Positions 5,515 through 6,742 of a stretch of 6,742 nt of DNA are shown here, piece by piece. The stretch's first letter is position 1. Every line of letters begins with the position of its first letter. The notes below the pieces were generated by a model that did no database searches, was not told where the DNA came from, and saw nothing but the letters and a program-made list of their open reading frames with translations. A program made the translations under genes and the position numbers. Source of the DNA: Chloroflexota bacterium (GTDB lineage Bacteria; Chloroflexota; Anaerolineae; Promineifilales; Promineifilaceae); assembly GCA_024278255.1 (NCBI GenBank), contig JAJRTP010000076.1, positions 1-6,742 of the forward strand. The letters run 5' to 3'.

Positions 5515-6087
5515 ATGTTATCTGCACTTATCAGCCGCATAAGACGAAATCACGGGCTGGAACACGCTTCAATTCACGTTCTCAGCGAGAAACATCACAA
5601 TTTTTCAGCGCAGGGACACTCCAACCACAACGGTTTTTCGTTGAACATCTACGGCGACATCTCGGAACAGGAAGTAACGGCCGCCGTGGAGGAAGCGTAC
5701 CGGCGCATGAAAGACGGGGAGCAGGAGTTAGCCATTCACCCCAACTGCGGCACAGCGCTGCTGACGTCGGCGGCAATGGCAGCGATAGCGGCACAGGCCA
5801 CCTTTGCTCTGGAACAACGGCGGCAGCGGCAGCCTCGCTTCAATGTCTCCGTGCTGTTTAACGCCTTACCGGGCGCGATTCTGGCTACGGCCGTAGCTCT
5901 CATCCTGGCCCGTCCTCTTGGCCTCTACCTTCAGGCCCAATTTACTGTAGAAGGCGATTTGGGCGGGTTGAAACTGGTTAGCATTGAAGAAGTACGGCCG
6001 TCGCCCGTCACCCGCTTCTTCCAACTCCTCCTCACGCCGGGAAAAAAGCTGGAAGCAAGATCGTATAAAGTAAGGACAGTTGACTAA
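5515..6087 (+). CDS. DUF6391-like membrane protein of unknown function
   Basis: This 190-aa protein has an N-terminal soluble part rich in conserved-looking His residues. NHGLEHASIHVLSE (12-25) is followed by HHNFSAQGHSNHNGF, and IHPNCGT (74-80) comes later. Two hydrophobic stretches, about 81-98 and 111-135, are probable membrane spans, and a basic tail follows. The NHxLEHxxIHVL plus HPNCGT pattern matches my memory of DUF6391 proteins of cyanobacteria and Chloroflexota, but I cannot verify the family number here. Activity is unknown. The His/Cys motifs could bind a metal. ATG 5515 is supported by GAGAG 9 nt upstream. holA begins 8 bp after its stop, so the two are probably co-transcribed. 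Two ACGGCCGT copies lie in its second half. Confidence 0.78.
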   Translation: MLSALISRIRRNHGLEHASIHVLSEKHHNFSAQGHSNHNGFSLNIYGDISEQEVTAAVEEAYRRMKDGEQELAIHPNCGTALLTSAAMAAIAAQATFALEQRRQRQPRFNVSVLFNALPGAILATAVALILARPLGLYLQAQFTVEGDLGGLKLVSIEEVRPSPVTRFFQLLLTPGKKLEARSYKVRTVD

Positions 6088-6095
6088 ATCTCCCC

Positions 6096-6742
6096 ATGTT
6101 TTACATCTTTCACGGCGAAGACAGCCACTCCCAACTGGAAGCCCTGGCCAAATTGCAGGCCAAAATGGGCGATCCGTCCCTGCTGGATTTGAACACGACA
6201 CGGCTTGAAGGCCACGTGACCTTCAACGACATCCAGCAGGCTGCCAGTTCTATCCCTTTTCTGGCAAAAGTGCGGCTGGTTATTGTGCGGGACTTTTTCA
6301 GCGGCAAACCGGATAAAAAAACAGTGGATCAACTCCTGGAATACCTGCCCCACCTACCGGAAACAGCCCGCCTCTTCTTTCTGGAATCGAAAAAGCTGCC
6401 GGCCAACCTGCGTATCCTCAAATTGGCCGAGGCGGAAAAGTTGGGGTACGTCAAGCTGTTTTCCTTGCCGGAGGGGAGCGCGTTGGATCGGTGGATTCGG
6501 GAGGCGGTGGCGCAGCGGAACGGCCGTATCTCCCCCCAGGCCGTCCACATACTGGCTGCCAACATAGGCAGCAACCTGGAAATCCTGGAAAACGAAATCG
6601 AAAAACTGACCCTGTACGCCGGAGAAGAAGAAATCACCAGCCAGGACGTAGCCCGCCTCAGCCCCTACGCCGCCGAAATCAACATTTTCAACCTGGTAGA
6701 TGCGCTGGGCAACCGGAACAACAAGAAAGCCACCCTGCTCCT
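6096..6742 (+). CDS. holA: DNA polymerase III subunit delta, 5' part (runs off the window)
   Basis: HolA is the delta subunit of the clamp-loader complex. It opens the sliding clamp and works with the gamma/tau and delta-prime subunits at the replication fork. The visible 215 residues cover most of a protein normally about 330-340 aa. It starts MFYIFHGEDSHSQLEAL, the typical Rossmann-like AAA+ opening without a working P-loop. IPFLAKVRLVIVRDFF (about 53-68) and RLFFLESKKLP follow. Then come WIREAVAQRNGRISPQAV, NIGSNLEILENEIEKLTLYA and the INIFNLVDALGNRNNKKATLL lid region at the edge. The reading frame stays open to the last base. ATG 6096 is 8 bp after the upstream stop and has no Shine-Dalgarno sequence close by (AAGGA at 6072-6075 is about 20 nt away), so translation may depend on coupling. 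The 3' end and next gene are not in the window. Confidence 0.93.
   Translation, partial: MFYIFHGEDSHSQLEALAKLQAKMGDPSLLDLNTTRLEGHVTFNDIQQAASSIPFLAKVRLVIVRDFFSGKPDKKTVDQLLEYLPHLPETARLFFLESKKLPANLRILKLAEAEKLGYVKLFSLPEGSALDRWIREAVAQRNGRISPQAVHILAANIGSNLEILENEIEKLTLYAGEEEITSQDVARLSPYAAEINIFNLVDALGNRNNKKATLL

Larger units (their letters stand above)
156..6527. repeat. highly iterated 8-bp palindrome ACGGCCGT, 22 exact copies
   Basis: Exact copies start at 156, 508, 630, 754, 1218, 1265, 1358, 1593, 1652, 2199, 2478, 2820, 3264, 3843, 3861, 4002, 4140, 4306, 4435, 5887, 5994 and 6520. A further nine CGGCCG cores lack one or both outer A/T bases (near 552, 807, 1767, 2089, 3531, 4539, 4807, 4878 and 5677). 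In coding DNA the 21 copies fall in all three frames: 12 as ACG-GCC-GTn (Thr-Ala-Val), six spelling Arg-Pro and three spelling Gly-Arg. One is intergenic. Bases immediately outside the octamer vary freely. Sequence, density and dispersal match the idea of a HIP-type element rather than a mobile repeat or protein motif. Confidence 0.93.

Noticed and set aside
5283..5861. 192-codon plus-strand ORF across the divergent intergenic region
   Set aside because: It crosses the candidate promoter region and overlaps the DUF6391-like gene out of frame. Its second half is a shadow frame.
156..6527. Neisseria- or Haemophilus-style DNA uptake sequence as the explanation for ACGGCCGT
   Set aside because: Uptake words are usually longer, non-palindromic and often paired in terminators. 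Here the word is a bare palindrome mostly inside genes. It is kept only as a weaker alternative.

Overview
The window looks like bacterial chromosome of moderately high GC. The main coding regions are roughly 55-65 % GC, falling to about 46 % around 5161-5370 and 42 % in 5371-5514. My best guess for the source is a member of the Chloroflexota (Anaerolineae-like). I infer this from the mixture of an archaeal-type UbiA prenyltransferase, a divergent MurE-like ligase, a putative DUF6391-type membrane protein beside holA, and promoters placed so close to start codons that transcripts would be leaderless. No single marker proves it.

Layout, left to right. Positions 1-133 hold at most the tail of an unknown plus-strand gene. 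A UbiA-superfamily prenyltransferase (134-970, minus) is divergent from a SpoU/TrmH-family RNA 2'-O-methyltransferase (1044-1820, plus). The methyltransferase runs tail-to-tail into a small Cys-motif hypothetical gene (1786-2184, minus), overlapping it by 35 bp. That small gene shares a compact divergent promoter region with a fold-type II PLP dehydratase (2247-3218, plus), which is followed after 6 bp by a MurE-like ligase (3225-4871, plus). The ligase again overlaps tail-to-tail, by 31 bp, with a two-gene minus-strand operon of unknown small proteins (4841-5173 and 5152-5370). A 144-bp AT-rich divergent intergenic region follows, then a DUF6391-like membrane protein (5515-6087) and the 5' part of holA, encoding DNA polymerase III delta (6096 to the window edge).

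The genes are mostly housekeeping: isoprenoid/lipid prenylation, RNA modification, amino-acid catabolism, cell-wall precursor synthesis and the replication clamp loader. They alternate in orientation with almost no spacer DNA. I saw no tRNA, rRNA, CRISPR array, insertion sequence or convincing intrinsic terminator.

The most striking signal is at DNA level. The 8-bp palindrome ACGGCCGT occurs 22 times exactly, about once per 306 bp, where chance predicts about 0.1-0.2. It falls in all three reading frames, in genes on both strands and in one intergenic promoter, with no conserved flanks. This is a highly iterated palindrome comparable to cyanobacterial HIP1 (GCGATCGC) but with a different sequence. 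The longest stretch without it (4443-5886) covers the AT-richer pair of unknown genes, which suggests that segment has a different history.
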